The position numbers and the translations under genes were made by a program. From the NCBI RefSeq assembly GCF_022414535.1, contig NZ_JADWYM010000002.1, forward strand, positions 62,001 through 126,000: a stretch of 64,000 nucleotides of DNA, written 5' to 3'. This document shows positions 26,055 through 38,320 of the stretch, in pieces. The notes below the pieces were generated by a model. It saw only the letters and a list, made by a program, of their open reading frames with translations. It searched no databases and was not told the origin of the DNA. Within the stretch, counting starts at the first letter, position 1. Every line of letters starts with the position of its first letter. Source of the stretch: Streptomyces sp. MUM 2J (lineage in GTDB: Bacteria; Actinomycetota; Actinomycetes; Streptomycetales; Streptomycetaceae).

Positions 26055-26725
26055 AGATACCAGCCGACCCGGTAGGGGGAGTAGCTGACGACCTTGTGCA
26101 CAGGGGAGGTCGTGCAGTTCTGATGGAGCATGTAGCTCTTTCCCATGTGCTTGAGTCGCCAGACGCCGTACCTGGCGTGTGTGGTCTTGTGCGACGGAGT
26201 GTCCACGGAGATCGAATTACCCAGCTTGGCCGTGAGTTTCGCCGACACGGTGACGTTGAACTTGGCCTTGATCTTGACGAGCATGGTGTTGACCGAGGTC
26301 TCCAGATCACCGCTGACGGAGACACCCACCTCACCAGTCACCTCGGAGGTGAAGGTCGACCTGGCGGTTCTGGACGTGGCGTTGTAATTGGCGTTGGTCG
26401 GCCCGACACCCTGGTGGAACTGCTTCCCCTGGCTGGTGGGCACGTAGACGGCGTGAGCTGGGCTGCAGTCCACGGCGTCGGGCGAGTTCTCCGGCTCAGG
26501 CTTGCCCGGATAAGTCGGGTCGTCTGCTGGTTCGTCGACAGGACCGTCCGGTATTTCTGTGACCTCTTCCTCTGGCTCTTCCGGTGGTGCGGTATTGACG
26601 ATCGAGTCCACCACCGACGTCGAGGGAATGGGCGTTTCGTCAGCGGCCAGCGCGGGGCCGGTCAGGGCTGCGCACAGCAGGATTGTTGTTGAGGAGACAA
26701 CGGTGGCGCAAAGTCGTGGGTTCAC
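26042..26725 (-). CDS. secreted protein with aerolysin-like beta-rich repeat region
   Basis: The 227-residue protein has a signal peptide (about residues 1-27, ending GPALAADE), an acidic/proline linker (EEPEEEVTEIPDGPVDEP) and a domain of alternating Ser/Thr/Val (STFTSEVTGEVGVSVSGDLETSV, then VTVSAKLTAKLGNSIS). It closes with THARYGVWRLKHMGKSYML and an aromatic C-terminus. Long alternating polar/hydrophobic strands like these occur in aerolysin-type pore-forming or adhesive proteins. That is a pattern-based inference, not a family assignment. It is the first gene of the two-gene unit with the lipoprotein. Confidence 0.7.
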   Translation of the reverse strand: MNPRLCATVVSSTTILLCAALTGPALAADETPIPSTSVVDSIVNTAPPEEPEEEVTEIPDGPVDEPADDPTYPGKPEPENSPDAVDCSPAHAVYVPTSQGKQFHQGVGPTNANYNATSRTARSTFTSEVTGEVGVSVSGDLETSVNTMLVKIKAKFNVTVSAKLTAKLGNSISVDTPSHKTTHARYGVWRLKHMGKSYMLHQNCTTSPVHKVVSYSPYRVGWYLWEG

Positions 26726-26927
26726 GCGATGCCTATCCGGTGGGGACTGCCATTTCGGCAGTCGGATGCGTTGAACCTACGTCAAAGATGTGGTGGAGGT
26801 GATGATTCCAGTGATCATCTGAGGGAGAATTGAGGATAAGAGTCGTGATGCATCTCCCGAGCCCGGCGTCGGGTGGGTGCGGGACGCGCTTGCTTCGAGC
26901 GGGCTCGAAGGCGTTGGCTGATGCTTC

Positions 26928-27920
26928 ATGAAGTACACGCAGCTCGGACGCACCGGACTCAAAGTCAGCCGACTCGTCCTCGGCACGATGAACTTCGGAC
27001 CTCAGACCGACGAGGCCACCAGTCACGCGATCATGGACGCGGCGCTCGACGCGGGGCTGAACTTCTTCGACACGGCGAACGTCTACGGGTGGGGCGAGGA
27101 CAAGGGCCGTACCGAGACGATCATCGGGAACTGGTTCGCGAAGGGCGGCGACCGGCGCGACAAGGTCGTCCTCGCCACCAAGGTGTACGGAAACATGGCC
27201 CGGGACGGGGAGGCGTGGCCGAACCACGACAAGCTCTCCGCGCTGAACATCCGCCGGGCGGTCGACGCGAGCCTCAAGCGGCTGCAGACCGACCACATCG
27301 ACCTCTACCAGTTCCATCACATCGACCGCCGCACTCCCTTCGAGGAGATCTGGCAGGCCGTCGACGTCCTGGTACAGCAGGGGAAGATCCTCTACGTCGG
27401 CTCCTCGAACTTCCCCGGGTACAAGATCGCCCAGGCCAACGAGGTCGCTGCCCGCCGTGGCGGCACCATCGGCCTCGTCAGCGAGCAGTGCCTCTACAAC
27501 CTGGCCGAGCGGCGCGCCGAGATGGAGGTCATCCCGGCCGCGCAGGAGTACGGGCTCGGCGTCATCCCCTGGTCGCCGTTGCACGGCGGGCTGCTCGGCG
27601 GTGTGATCAGGAAGGAGGCCGAGGGTGGACGCCGCGCGAGCGGACGTGCCGCTGACGCCCTCGCCGACACCGCGATCCGCGAACGGATCCAGGCGTACGA
27701 GGACCTCCTCGGCAAGCACGGCCTCGAACCCGGCGAGACCGCCCTCGCCTGGCTGCTGACCCGGCCCGGTGTCACCGGCCCGATCGTCGGCCCCCGCACG
27801 GTCGAGCAGCTGGAATCGGCGATCCGCGCCGTGGGTCTGGAGCTGGGCGACGAGGTCCTGGCCGGCCTGGACGAGATCTTCCCGGGCCCGGGCCCGTCCC
27901 CGGAGGCCTTCGCCTGGTGA
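26928..27920 (+). CDS. aldo/keto reductase
   Basis: The 330-residue NADPH-dependent oxidoreductase of the AKR superfamily (YajO/YghZ-like) shows the start MKYTQLGRTGLKVSRLVLGTMNFG, catalytic Asp/Tyr in FFDTANVYGWGEDKG, Lys in VVLATKVYG and His in DLYQFHHIDRRTP. The C-terminal cofactor region reads VTGPIVGPRTVEQLESAI. It reduces an aldehyde or ketone; the substrate is unknown. ATG 26928 has only a weak ribosome binding site. The 202 bp upstream lie between divergent genes and hold their promoters. Confidence 0.92.
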   Translation: MKYTQLGRTGLKVSRLVLGTMNFGPQTDEATSHAIMDAALDAGLNFFDTANVYGWGEDKGRTETIIGNWFAKGGDRRDKVVLATKVYGNMARDGEAWPNHDKLSALNIRRAVDASLKRLQTDHIDLYQFHHIDRRTPFEEIWQAVDVLVQQGKILYVGSSNFPGYKIAQANEVAARRGGTIGLVSEQCLYNLAERRAEMEVIPAAQEYGLGVIPWSPLHGGLLGGVIRKEAEGGRRASGRAADALADTAIRERIQAYEDLLGKHGLEPGETALAWLLTRPGVTGPIVGPRTVEQLESAIRAVGLELGDEVLAGLDEIFPGPGPSPEAFAW

Positions 27921-27940
27921 GCCGTCGGGCCGTCGCGCCC

Positions 27941-27977
27941 GGGCAGCCGCCGCTCCACCGCCGGGACGGCGGCTCCC
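27941..27977. terminator. hairpin between convergent AKR and DUF397 genes
   Basis: AGCCGCC at 27945-27951 pairs with GGCGGCT at 27968-27974, and flanking GGG/CCC extends the stem across a one-base bulge. It lies between the two stop codons and can serve both directions. Confidence 0.45.
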
Positions 27978-27993
27978 GACCTCCGGGCGCCGG

Positions 27994-28254
27994 TCAGCCG
28001 GAAGCGGGAGCGGCGTCCCCTGTGGCACGGACGCGCGGGAGGAAGGCGGACCAGGCAGCGGGGCTGACGGCGATGGTGCGGGCGGTGGGGGTCTTGGAGT
28101 CGCGGATGTGGAGGGCGGTGCGGGAGAGGGCTATCTCCAGGCATTCGCCCTCGCTGCCGCTGTGGCTGCTCTTGGACCATTCCAGCGCGATATCAACGCA
28201 TTCGCCCTCGCTGTCGCTGTAGCTGCTCTTGAACCAGACGATGTCCGTGCTCAT
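27994..28254 (-). CDS. DUF397 protein with duplicated N-terminal unit
   Basis: The 86-residue protein is of the DUF397 family, usually about 60-70 residues. Here the N-terminal unit is present twice in tandem: WFKSSYSDSEGECVDIALE followed by WSKSSHSGSEGECLEIALS. The C-terminal part HIRDSKTPTARTIAVSPAAWSAFL is the usual DUF397 end. Genes of this family sit directly downstream of XRE/DUF5753 regulators, as here, with a 4-bp ATGA overlap, and the pair is often described as toxin-antitoxin-like (the Scr1/Scr2 type). I infer the same coupling. Confidence 0.9.
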   Translation of the reverse strand: MSTDIVWFKSSYSDSEGECVDIALEWSKSSHSGSEGECLEIALSRTALHIRDSKTPTARTIAVSPAAWSAFLPRVRATGDAAPASG

Positions 28255-29090
28255 AGCTTCTCTGCCACCTCTTCGATCAGCCTTGCGGACTCCTCCGGGG
28301 TGAGGGCCTGCGCTCGCAGGGTGCCATATTTGCCGAACAGGTCTGCCAGATCAGGCTGTTCACTGACGAAGTACCCGCCACGGTGCCCCTCGACGTAGGC
28401 GAGCTGACATCGCTCGACGGTCTCCAGCAGGATCATGCTGCCATTGAGCCCGGCGTGCACCTCCCGTTTGTGCGGCATGACTTGGATCTCGACGTGCCGT
28501 AGCCGCCCGATGGCCAGGATGCGGTCCAACTGTTCCTTGAGAGTGGCTTTGCCGCCCAACGGGCGGGTCAGTGTGCTCTCTTCCATGACGTAGCTGACGT
28601 GTGGCGGTACCTTTCGCTCGAACAGCTGCTGGCGCCCCAGGCGTGAGGCGACGCGGCTTTCCACCTCCTCGTCGTCGAAGGTTGGCCACCGGTTCGAGGC
28701 GAAGACCGCCCGTGCGTACGCCTCGGTCTGCAGCGACCCGGGGACCAGGTGTGTCTGGTACACGTGAAGGGCGGCAGCCTTCCTCTCCTCCACCAGGTAG
28801 TCCTCGGTCCAGGGAGGTTGTCCGCTTGTGCCGAACGCTTTCTCTGCCACTACTTGCAGTGCACCTTGTGCACCAAGTACCTGATCGGCCACGCGGACGA
28901 ACTGCCCCTTCGGGATGCGCTCCCCTCTTTCCACCATTGCCACCTGTGACTTGGAGTAGCCCACATGCTGGCCGAGCGCCTCCTGCGTCATTCCGGCCCG
29001 CTCCCGGTGGAGTTTGAGCAGCGCTCCGAAGACCTCCGACCCCCGATCACCGAAGTGCACAACCGCCTCCTCAACCGCACAGCCGCGCAC
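28251..29090 (-). CDS. XRE-family regulator with DUF5753 domain (Scr1-like)
   Basis: The 279-residue regulator has an N-terminal helix-turn-helix (residues about 18-72: LKLHRERAGMTQEALGQHVG, SKSQVAMVERGERIPKG) and a C-terminal DUF5753 ligand-like domain (PHVSYVMEESTLTRPLGG to RGGYFVSEQPDLADLFGKYG). This is the common Streptomyces module regulating itself and its DUF397 partner. ATG 29090 is the chosen start; the ATG nearer the DNA-binding domain cannot be excluded. It is divergent from the unknown gene at 29144. Confidence 0.9.
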   Translation of the reverse strand: MRGCAVEEAVVHFGDRGSEVFGALLKLHRERAGMTQEALGQHVGYSKSQVAMVERGERIPKGQFVRVADQVLGAQGALQVVAEKAFGTSGQPPWTEDYLVEERKAAALHVYQTHLVPGSLQTEAYARAVFASNRWPTFDDEEVESRVASRLGRQQLFERKVPPHVSYVMEESTLTRPLGGKATLKEQLDRILAIGRLRHVEIQVMPHKREVHAGLNGSMILLETVERCQLAYVEGHRGGYFVSEQPDLADLFGKYGTLRAQALTPEESARLIEEVAEKL

Positions 29091-29143
29091 GGACCTTGCG
29101 CAGCCCTGGTCACAGTATGTGACCGTCCTGAAGCATCTGCGGC

Positions 29144-29557
29144 ATGTACGAGAGAATTGCTGCCCCCTGGATTCCCACCTGGATCCCCGCCTCCGGTCAC
29201 GCCCTGCGCCACGCGGGCATCCACTTCGACGCCGTACGTCTGCGCGGCGCCGTGAGTGAACGGGTCGCCTGGGAGCTGCTGTTGGCGACCGGGTTCGCCG
29301 CCGGGCCGGTCGTCCAGGAGATCGCGGGCGAGCGGAACATGTACTTCCTGCTGCCGCCGGACACCGCGTCCGGCTTCCGCTGGCCGCCGGGGGTGCGGAC
29401 GCTGACGCGCGGTGACGGGCGCCGTGCCTACGTCGGCGTCCCGGCGCTGTCGGGGGTGACCTGGCCGCTGGTGTGGCGGTCGGAGCCGTCGGCGGCGGTG
29501 CCCTTCGTGCGGGGGGAGCTGCTGAGGGAGGTGGTGGGCCGGGTGACCGGCGGATGA
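29144..29557 (+). CDS. hypothetical protein divergent from the XRE/DUF397 pair
   Basis: This 137-residue soluble protein reads MYERIAAPWIPTWIPASGHA, then HFDAVRLRGAVSERVAWELL, and ends GVPALSGVTWPLVWRSEP plus a short helix. There is no signal peptide, membrane helix or recognisable motif. The composition (Trp/Pro-rich, evenly charged) looks like a real globular protein. Only 53 bp separate it from the divergent XRE regulator, so it is a likely regulatory target. Confidence 0.65.
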   Translation: MYERIAAPWIPTWIPASGHALRHAGIHFDAVRLRGAVSERVAWELLLATGFAAGPVVQEIAGERNMYFLLPPDTASGFRWPPGVRTLTRGDGRRAYVGVPALSGVTWPLVWRSEPSAAVPFVRGELLREVVGRVTGG

Positions 29558-29639
29558 CCGGGGGTGGGGCAGCCGCCCTGGGGCGCGGCGGGTGCGGGCG
29601 GTTCGGCAGCCCGGTCCCGCGCAGCCGACCCGGGCGCGG

Positions 29640-30314
29640 TCACGCGGTGTACGGCCCGCCCAGGTCCCATGCCTGGTGCAGGGCCGTTGCGAAGGCTTCG
29701 GCGATCCGGTGCTCGCCGAGCGCGTTCGGGTGGGTGCCGTCGTAGGTGTCGGTGTGGAGGTCGTACGACGGCGGTGGTGAGGCGGCGAGCAGGGGGGAGC
29801 CGGGGGCGTCGAGGTCGGCGATCGTCTTGGCGAGGAGTTCGTTGAAGCGGGTCACGTGTGCCGCGAACGTCGGGTCGGCCTCCGCCCGGATGTTGGGGAT
29901 CACCGGCAGGATCACCATCCGCACCCGCGGGTTGGCGGTCCGGGCCGCGGCGACGAAGCGCCGGACGTTGTCCGCCGTCTGCCCGGGGTCGGTGTAGAAG
30001 CCCAGGTCGATCAGGCCGAGCGAGACCAGCAGGACGTCGGCGCGGCAGGTGCGCACGGCGTCCTCGACCACGTCGGCCATGTGCAGCCAGCCCTCGCCCC
30101 AGCCCGCCAGGTGGGAACGGGGGAAACCGGGGTCGGCGTACGCGTACGACGAGTCGGTGTCCGTGGCCTTGTCGTGCAGTGCCTCGCGGGTGCCGACCAG
30201 TGTGAAGGGGCCGCCGTACGTTGCGCACAGGTGCTGCCACATGCGGTAGCGCCATGTGTGTTCGCCCGCGCTGCCGATCGTCATCGAGTCACCGACGGGC
30301 ATCAACCTGAGCAT
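29640..30314 (-). CDS. SGNH/GDSL-type hydrolase
   Basis: The 224-residue esterase-like protein has block I GDSM (nucleophile Ser in MPVGDSMTIGSAGEHTWRYRM) and block V DGTHPNALGE, with the catalytic Asp and His. Block III, normally GxND, reads SLGLIDLG: the oxyanion-hole Asn is replaced by Ile. There is no signal peptide from ATG 30314, so it appears cytoplasmic unless a longer start is used. Substrate unknown. Confidence 0.82.
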   Translation of the reverse strand: MLRLMPVGDSMTIGSAGEHTWRYRMWQHLCATYGGPFTLVGTREALHDKATDTDSSYAYADPGFPRSHLAGWGEGWLHMADVVEDAVRTCRADVLLVSLGLIDLGFYTDPGQTADNVRRFVAAARTANPRVRMVILPVIPNIRAEADPTFAAHVTRFNELLAKTIADLDAPGSPLLAASPPPSYDLHTDTYDGTHPNALGEHRIAEAFATALHQAWDLGGPYTA

Positions 30315-30500
30315 CCGCTCATCATGGGGGATCGCCGGAGGATCGGGCCCGGCCGGGGGATGTGAGGCCTGCCACGCCGCCGGCGGCCTGCCGCCGAACC
30401 CGCCCCGCCGCGCCCCCGGCGGACGATCCGTCCTGTCCCGGCCGCCGCGCCCACCCTGCCCCGCCCGCCGAACCCGCGTCCGGAGTGGCAGGCTTGACGC

Positions 30501-31478
30501 ATGCGCCGACCCTTCGCCCTGCTGACCTCGGCCCTGCTCCTGGGGGCTCTCTCCGCCCCGTCCGCGGCCGCCGCCGACGGGGACGAGGGCTTCACGGTGA
30601 AGGACCCCCGCATCACCGAGTCCAGCGGGCTCGCCGCCTCCCGCCTGCACCCCGGGATCTTCTGGACGCACAACGACAGCGACGACGGCCCGTACCTCTA
30701 CGCCGTGGACGGCGCCACCGGCCGCACCGTCGCCACCCTGACCCTCACCGGCATCGGCTCCCCCCGGGACGTGGAGGCCATCTCCATCGGGCCGGACAAC
30801 CACATCTGGGTCGGTGACATCGGCGACAACTTCGGCGGCCGGTGGCCGTACGTGTGGGTGTACGAGCTGCCCGAGCCCAAGGAGCTGAGGGACGCCACGG
30901 TGCGCGCCACCCAGTACGTGGTGAGGTACTCCGACGGCCCCCGGGACGCCGAGTCGCTGGTCGTCCACCCGAAGACCGGTCGGGTCTACATCGTCGACAA
31001 GAAGGAGGACGGCGGCCACCTCTACGAGGGCCCCGCCCGCCTGTCGACGTCGGGCGCCAACATCTTCCGGCCCGTCGCCGCCGTCGACCTGTGGGCCACC
31101 GACGCCGCGTTGTCACCCGACGGCGACCGGCTGGCCGTGCGCGGGTACTTCGGCGGGATCCTCTACGACTGGAACGGCGGCGACCTCAAGAAGATCGAGC
31201 GACTGAACGTGCCGCTGCAACGGCAGGGCGAGTCCGTCACCTACTCGGCCGACGGCAGCAAGCTGCTCTACGGCAGCGAGGGGGCCGACAGCGGGGTGGT
31301 GGCCGAGGACGCGCCGGGCGCGCCGGGCGGGGGCACCGCCTCGCGCCGGGCCCAGGAGGGTGCGGGTGGCGCGTCGGCCGGGGAGGGCGGCGGTGACGGC
31401 TTCAGGAACGGCGCGATCATCGTCGCCGTCGCGTGTGTGGCCCTGTTCGGCCTGCGCAGGCTTTTCCGCCGGGGGTGA
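30501..31478 (+). CDS. secreted, membrane-anchored beta-propeller-like protein
   Basis: The 325-residue protein has a signal peptide (MRRPFALLTSALLLGALSAP to AAADG) and then repeated propeller-like blades: SSGLAASRLHPGIFWTHNDS, DVEAISIGPDNHIWVGDIGDN, AESLVVHPKTGRVYIVDKKE and AALSPDGDRLAVRGYFG. A Gly/Ala/Glu-rich spacer leads to a C-terminal membrane helix (AIIVAVACVALFGL) with an Arg-rich end. It is probably anchored on the outer face of the membrane. A role in binding or hydrolysing extracellular substrates is possible but not shown. Confidence 0.82.
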   Translation: MRRPFALLTSALLLGALSAPSAAAADGDEGFTVKDPRITESSGLAASRLHPGIFWTHNDSDDGPYLYAVDGATGRTVATLTLTGIGSPRDVEAISIGPDNHIWVGDIGDNFGGRWPYVWVYELPEPKELRDATVRATQYVVRYSDGPRDAESLVVHPKTGRVYIVDKKEDGGHLYEGPARLSTSGANIFRPVAAVDLWATDAALSPDGDRLAVRGYFGGILYDWNGGDLKKIERLNVPLQRQGESVTYSADGSKLLYGSEGADSGVVAEDAPGAPGGGTASRRAQEGAGGASAGEGGGDGFRNGAIIVAVACVALFGLRRLFRRG

Positions 31479-31633
31479 CGGACCTCCCGTCCCGCGCAGC
31501 GACGACGTCCTCGGGCCCGGCACCCCGCCGGAGGGCACCTCGCGAACGTCGAGGCGGCTTCACCGGCGTATCCGGGGGGCGCGTGACGGCGGCGAGTGCC
31601 CAGCGTGAGCCGCACGACCTCCCGGGACGTGCC

Positions 31634-31662
31634 GAGGGGCGCCCGGCCAGCGGGCGCCCCTC
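31634..31662. terminator. 12-bp stem hairpin between convergent genes
   Basis: The arms 31634-31645 and 31651-31662 are perfect complements around the 5-base loop GCCAG. The hairpin lies between the propeller gene and the 3' end of dacB and can terminate both. Confidence 0.7.
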
Positions 31663-31682
31663 GTGTGCGTGGTCCTCCGCGG

Positions 31683-33317
31683 TCAGGCCGTGCCGCCCGC
31701 GCGCCTGCCCGCGTGGCCGTGGCCGTGGCCGTGCCCGTGGTCATCGCCGCGCGCGGCCTGCTCCTGGAGCAGCGCGGCGATCGAGTTGACGTCGTCGGCG
31801 ACGCCGAACACGCCCTGGATGTCCGGGGTCGAAGCGCCGTTGACGCCGACGAAGAAGGTGTGCAGACGGCCGTCCGCCGCCTCCAGGTAGCCGGCCAGGG
31901 TCTGCCCGCCCACCGCGAAGCGCTGGTTGAGGGTGTCGAAGCCGACGACCGTGCCCGTCTTGGCGAACACCTTGCCCTTGGCGGGGCAGTCGGTGCAGGA
32001 GGCCGACAGGCTGCCGTCCACGCCCAGGATCGGCAGGGCGAGCCGGAACCGGTCCGCGTCCGGGGTGCCCTGCCAGTAGTGCAGCATCTGCTCCAGGGCG
32101 ACGGGCGTGGCCCGGTCGACGGGGTCGCCGCCCCGGCCGTCCGCGAGCTGGATCTGCCCGGGGTCCACGCCGGCCCGCTTCAGGAAGGACCTGAGCACCG
32201 GGAAGCCGTCCGTGCAGTCGTGGCTTCCGGTGGTGACGGCCATGTTGCACAGGGCCAGGTTGGCGCCCAGGTTGTGACTGACCTTCAGGATCAGCTTGGC
32301 GTACTCGGCGTACACCGGTGAGACGTACGCGGCCACCCGCCGGCCGCCGATCGGGCTCGGTGGCAGCTCGCCCTCCGGGTTGGGGCCGGTCGCCGCGGCG
32401 GTGACCTTCACGCCCGCCCGGCCGAGGGCCTCGATCAGGGCCGTGCGCCCGAAGGCGGCGGGGTCCTGTACCGCGGAGATCCGCAGCGTCGGCTGCGCGT
32501 CGGCGGCGATCGTGCCGGAGAGGGTGATCCGGGTGCCGTCGTCGGAGGCCGACACCTCGATGTCGGTCGTGCCGCCCGCCGCCACCGTCCTCACCGTCGA
32601 GGTCACCTGGTACGGCGCGACCTGCGGGCGCCAGGACAGCCGGGCGGGGCGGCCCGGCCGGGTCGGCGTGGTCAGCAGGTCGATCACGTTGTCGTTGATG
32701 ATCAGCGGGTACGGGCGGGGGTCGAGCGCGGGCGGCGTGAAGACGCGGTCGTCCACGATGACGTCGCCGCGCACCTCGGTGATGCCCGAGCGGCGCACCT
32801 GGGCGGCGAGGTCGTTGATCCCGGCGAGCGGGTCCTCCGGGGTGAGCGTGGCACCGGGGAGGCTGTTGGCGTAGGTGTGGTCGATGCTGGTGTACGAGAC
32901 GCTGCCGTCGGGCGCGGTGCGCCCGCCCATGGTGAGGTCGCCCTGAGCGACGAGGGCGAGGTCGCCGGTGAGGACTCCGCCGTGCCGCCGCCCCAGGGCC
33001 TGGACCGGCGTGGTGAACCGGTGGTCCCCGCCGAGGGTGTGCCAGGCGCCGGAGACGCTGAACAGCTTCTCCGCCGAACCGGGGATGAAGAACTGCCCGG
33101 CGCCCATCGCGTGGATGACCCGGCCGGTCTCCAGGTCCGTCTCCGTCACCCCCCACCGCGCGTACTCGTAGCCGGGCTTGTGCATGATCGCCGTGATCTC
33201 GGGGCCGAGGTGCTGGCCGGAGTCGGCGGCGGGGGCGGTCGCGGCCGTGGTCGTGACGACAGCGAGCAGCGTGCCTGCGGCGGCCCAGCCGCGCCAGTTA
33301 CGGATCTTCGATCTCAC
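31683..33317 (-). CDS. dacB: D-alanyl-D-alanine carboxypeptidase/endopeptidase (PBP4, S13 family)
   Basis: The 544-residue exported penicillin-binding protein trims peptidoglycan side chains and cross-links. It has a signal peptide (RNWRGWAAAGTLLAVVTTTAATAPA), the S13 catalytic triad motifs SxxK (GSAEKLFS), SxN (VSHNLGANL) and KTG (AKTGTVVGFD), and the large insert domain between the first two motifs. GTG 33317 has AGGTGGA upstream. An unusual C-terminal tail of alternating His and Gly (DDHGHGHGHGHAG) follows the catalytic domain. Confidence 0.93.
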   Translation of the reverse strand: MRSKIRNWRGWAAAGTLLAVVTTTAATAPAADSGQHLGPEITAIMHKPGYEYARWGVTETDLETGRVIHAMGAGQFFIPGSAEKLFSVSGAWHTLGGDHRFTTPVQALGRRHGGVLTGDLALVAQGDLTMGGRTAPDGSVSYTSIDHTYANSLPGATLTPEDPLAGINDLAAQVRRSGITEVRGDVIVDDRVFTPPALDPRPYPLIINDNVIDLLTTPTRPGRPARLSWRPQVAPYQVTSTVRTVAAGGTTDIEVSASDDGTRITLSGTIAADAQPTLRISAVQDPAAFGRTALIEALGRAGVKVTAAATGPNPEGELPPSPIGGRRVAAYVSPVYAEYAKLILKVSHNLGANLALCNMAVTTGSHDCTDGFPVLRSFLKRAGVDPGQIQLADGRGGDPVDRATPVALEQMLHYWQGTPDADRFRLALPILGVDGSLSASCTDCPAKGKVFAKTGTVVGFDTLNQRFAVGGQTLAGYLEAADGRLHTFFVGVNGASTPDIQGVFGVADDVNSIAALLQEQAARGDDHGHGHGHGHAGRRAGGTA

Positions 33318-33614
33318 AGTTCCACCTGCTGGGGTCGGAAGCCGGAAGCCGGGGCCGGTGCAGCGGTACGGATCGGTCCCGGCCACCGGGCACTCGCCGC
33401 ATCGTAGAAGCGCACAGCGTGCTTATCGGTCATATGGGGCGATATTTGTGCGAACTTGGCCGAGGTCACCCCGTCGGCGCAATGCGGTGAAGGGCGCGCG
33501 TGCGACCGGCGGCGAAGGCGGGGCACGCGGGCCGACCGTGGCCGGTGTGCGGGGGGAACGGTTTCTTCAGTCGGGTCCGGAGGCCGGCCGGGTGCGTGCG
33601 GGGCGCGGAGAAGG

Positions 33615-33649
33615 CCGACGGGGGCGACACGCCGTGTCGCCCCCGTCGG
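33615..33649 (-). terminator. 16-bp perfect hairpin downstream of serC
   Basis: CCGACGGGGGCGACAC (33615-33630) pairs completely with 33634-33649 around a 3-base loop. It lies 77 bases after the serC stop on the transcribed strand. The rest of the 408-bp gap (33318-33725) holds further short GC palindromes (33660-33720) and the dacB promoter region, and no gene. Confidence 0.75.
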
Positions 33650-33725
33650 GGAAGCCCGGGGGAAGTCCGGGAAAGCTCCCGGAGGATTCCGGGAAGTCCC
33701 CGGGGTGAACCCGGGGAAGCAGCGC

Positions 33726-38053
<4,328 letters not shown>

Positions 38054-38248
38054 GGACGCGACCGGGAGCGGCGGAGAGCGGGTGTGGCCGCCGGGGCGGG
38101 CCCGGCCCCGGCGCCGCCGGGACGTCCACCTGCTTCCCCGTTGCCTCGTTCGGACGGCCACCGGGCGCCGCCGGGACGGGGAGGGGCGGTGCCCAGGGGG
38201 AAGGTGGGCGGCGCCGACGGGGCGGGCCCGGGTTCCGGTCGCCGACTT

Positions 38249-38266
38249 GGTCCATTACTCTGGACC
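38249..38266. promoter_or_regulatory. inverted repeat upstream of the leader ORF and EamA gene
   Basis: GGTCCA (38249-38254) and TGGACC (38261-38266) form a perfect 6-bp dyad with a 6-base AT-rich centre (TTACTC). Its position just upstream of the first ribosome binding site suggests an operator. No regulator is encoded next to it. Confidence 0.4.
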
Positions 38267-38278
38267 GGGAAGTGCATC

Positions 38279-38320
38279 ATGATGGACGATCTTCGAGCCG
38301 AGCACCTGGACAGCCCGTGA
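38279..38320 (+). CDS. 13-codon leader ORF overlapping the EamA start
   Basis: ATG 38279 opens MMDDLRAEHLDSP and stops at TGA 38318-38320, which overlaps the EamA gene's GTG (38317) as GTGA. A GGGAAG Shine-Dalgarno lies six bases upstream of the ATG, better than anything directly before the GTG. It may be a leader peptide coupling translation to the transporter. Alternatively the transporter start is misplaced. Confidence 0.45.
   Translation: MMDDLRAEHLDSP

Noticed and set aside
33650-33720. Short palindromes GGGAAGTCC/CCGGGGTGAACCCGG as a CRISPR-like array
   Set aside because: Repeats are unequal, very short and without spacers; they are GC-rich hairpins near a terminator.
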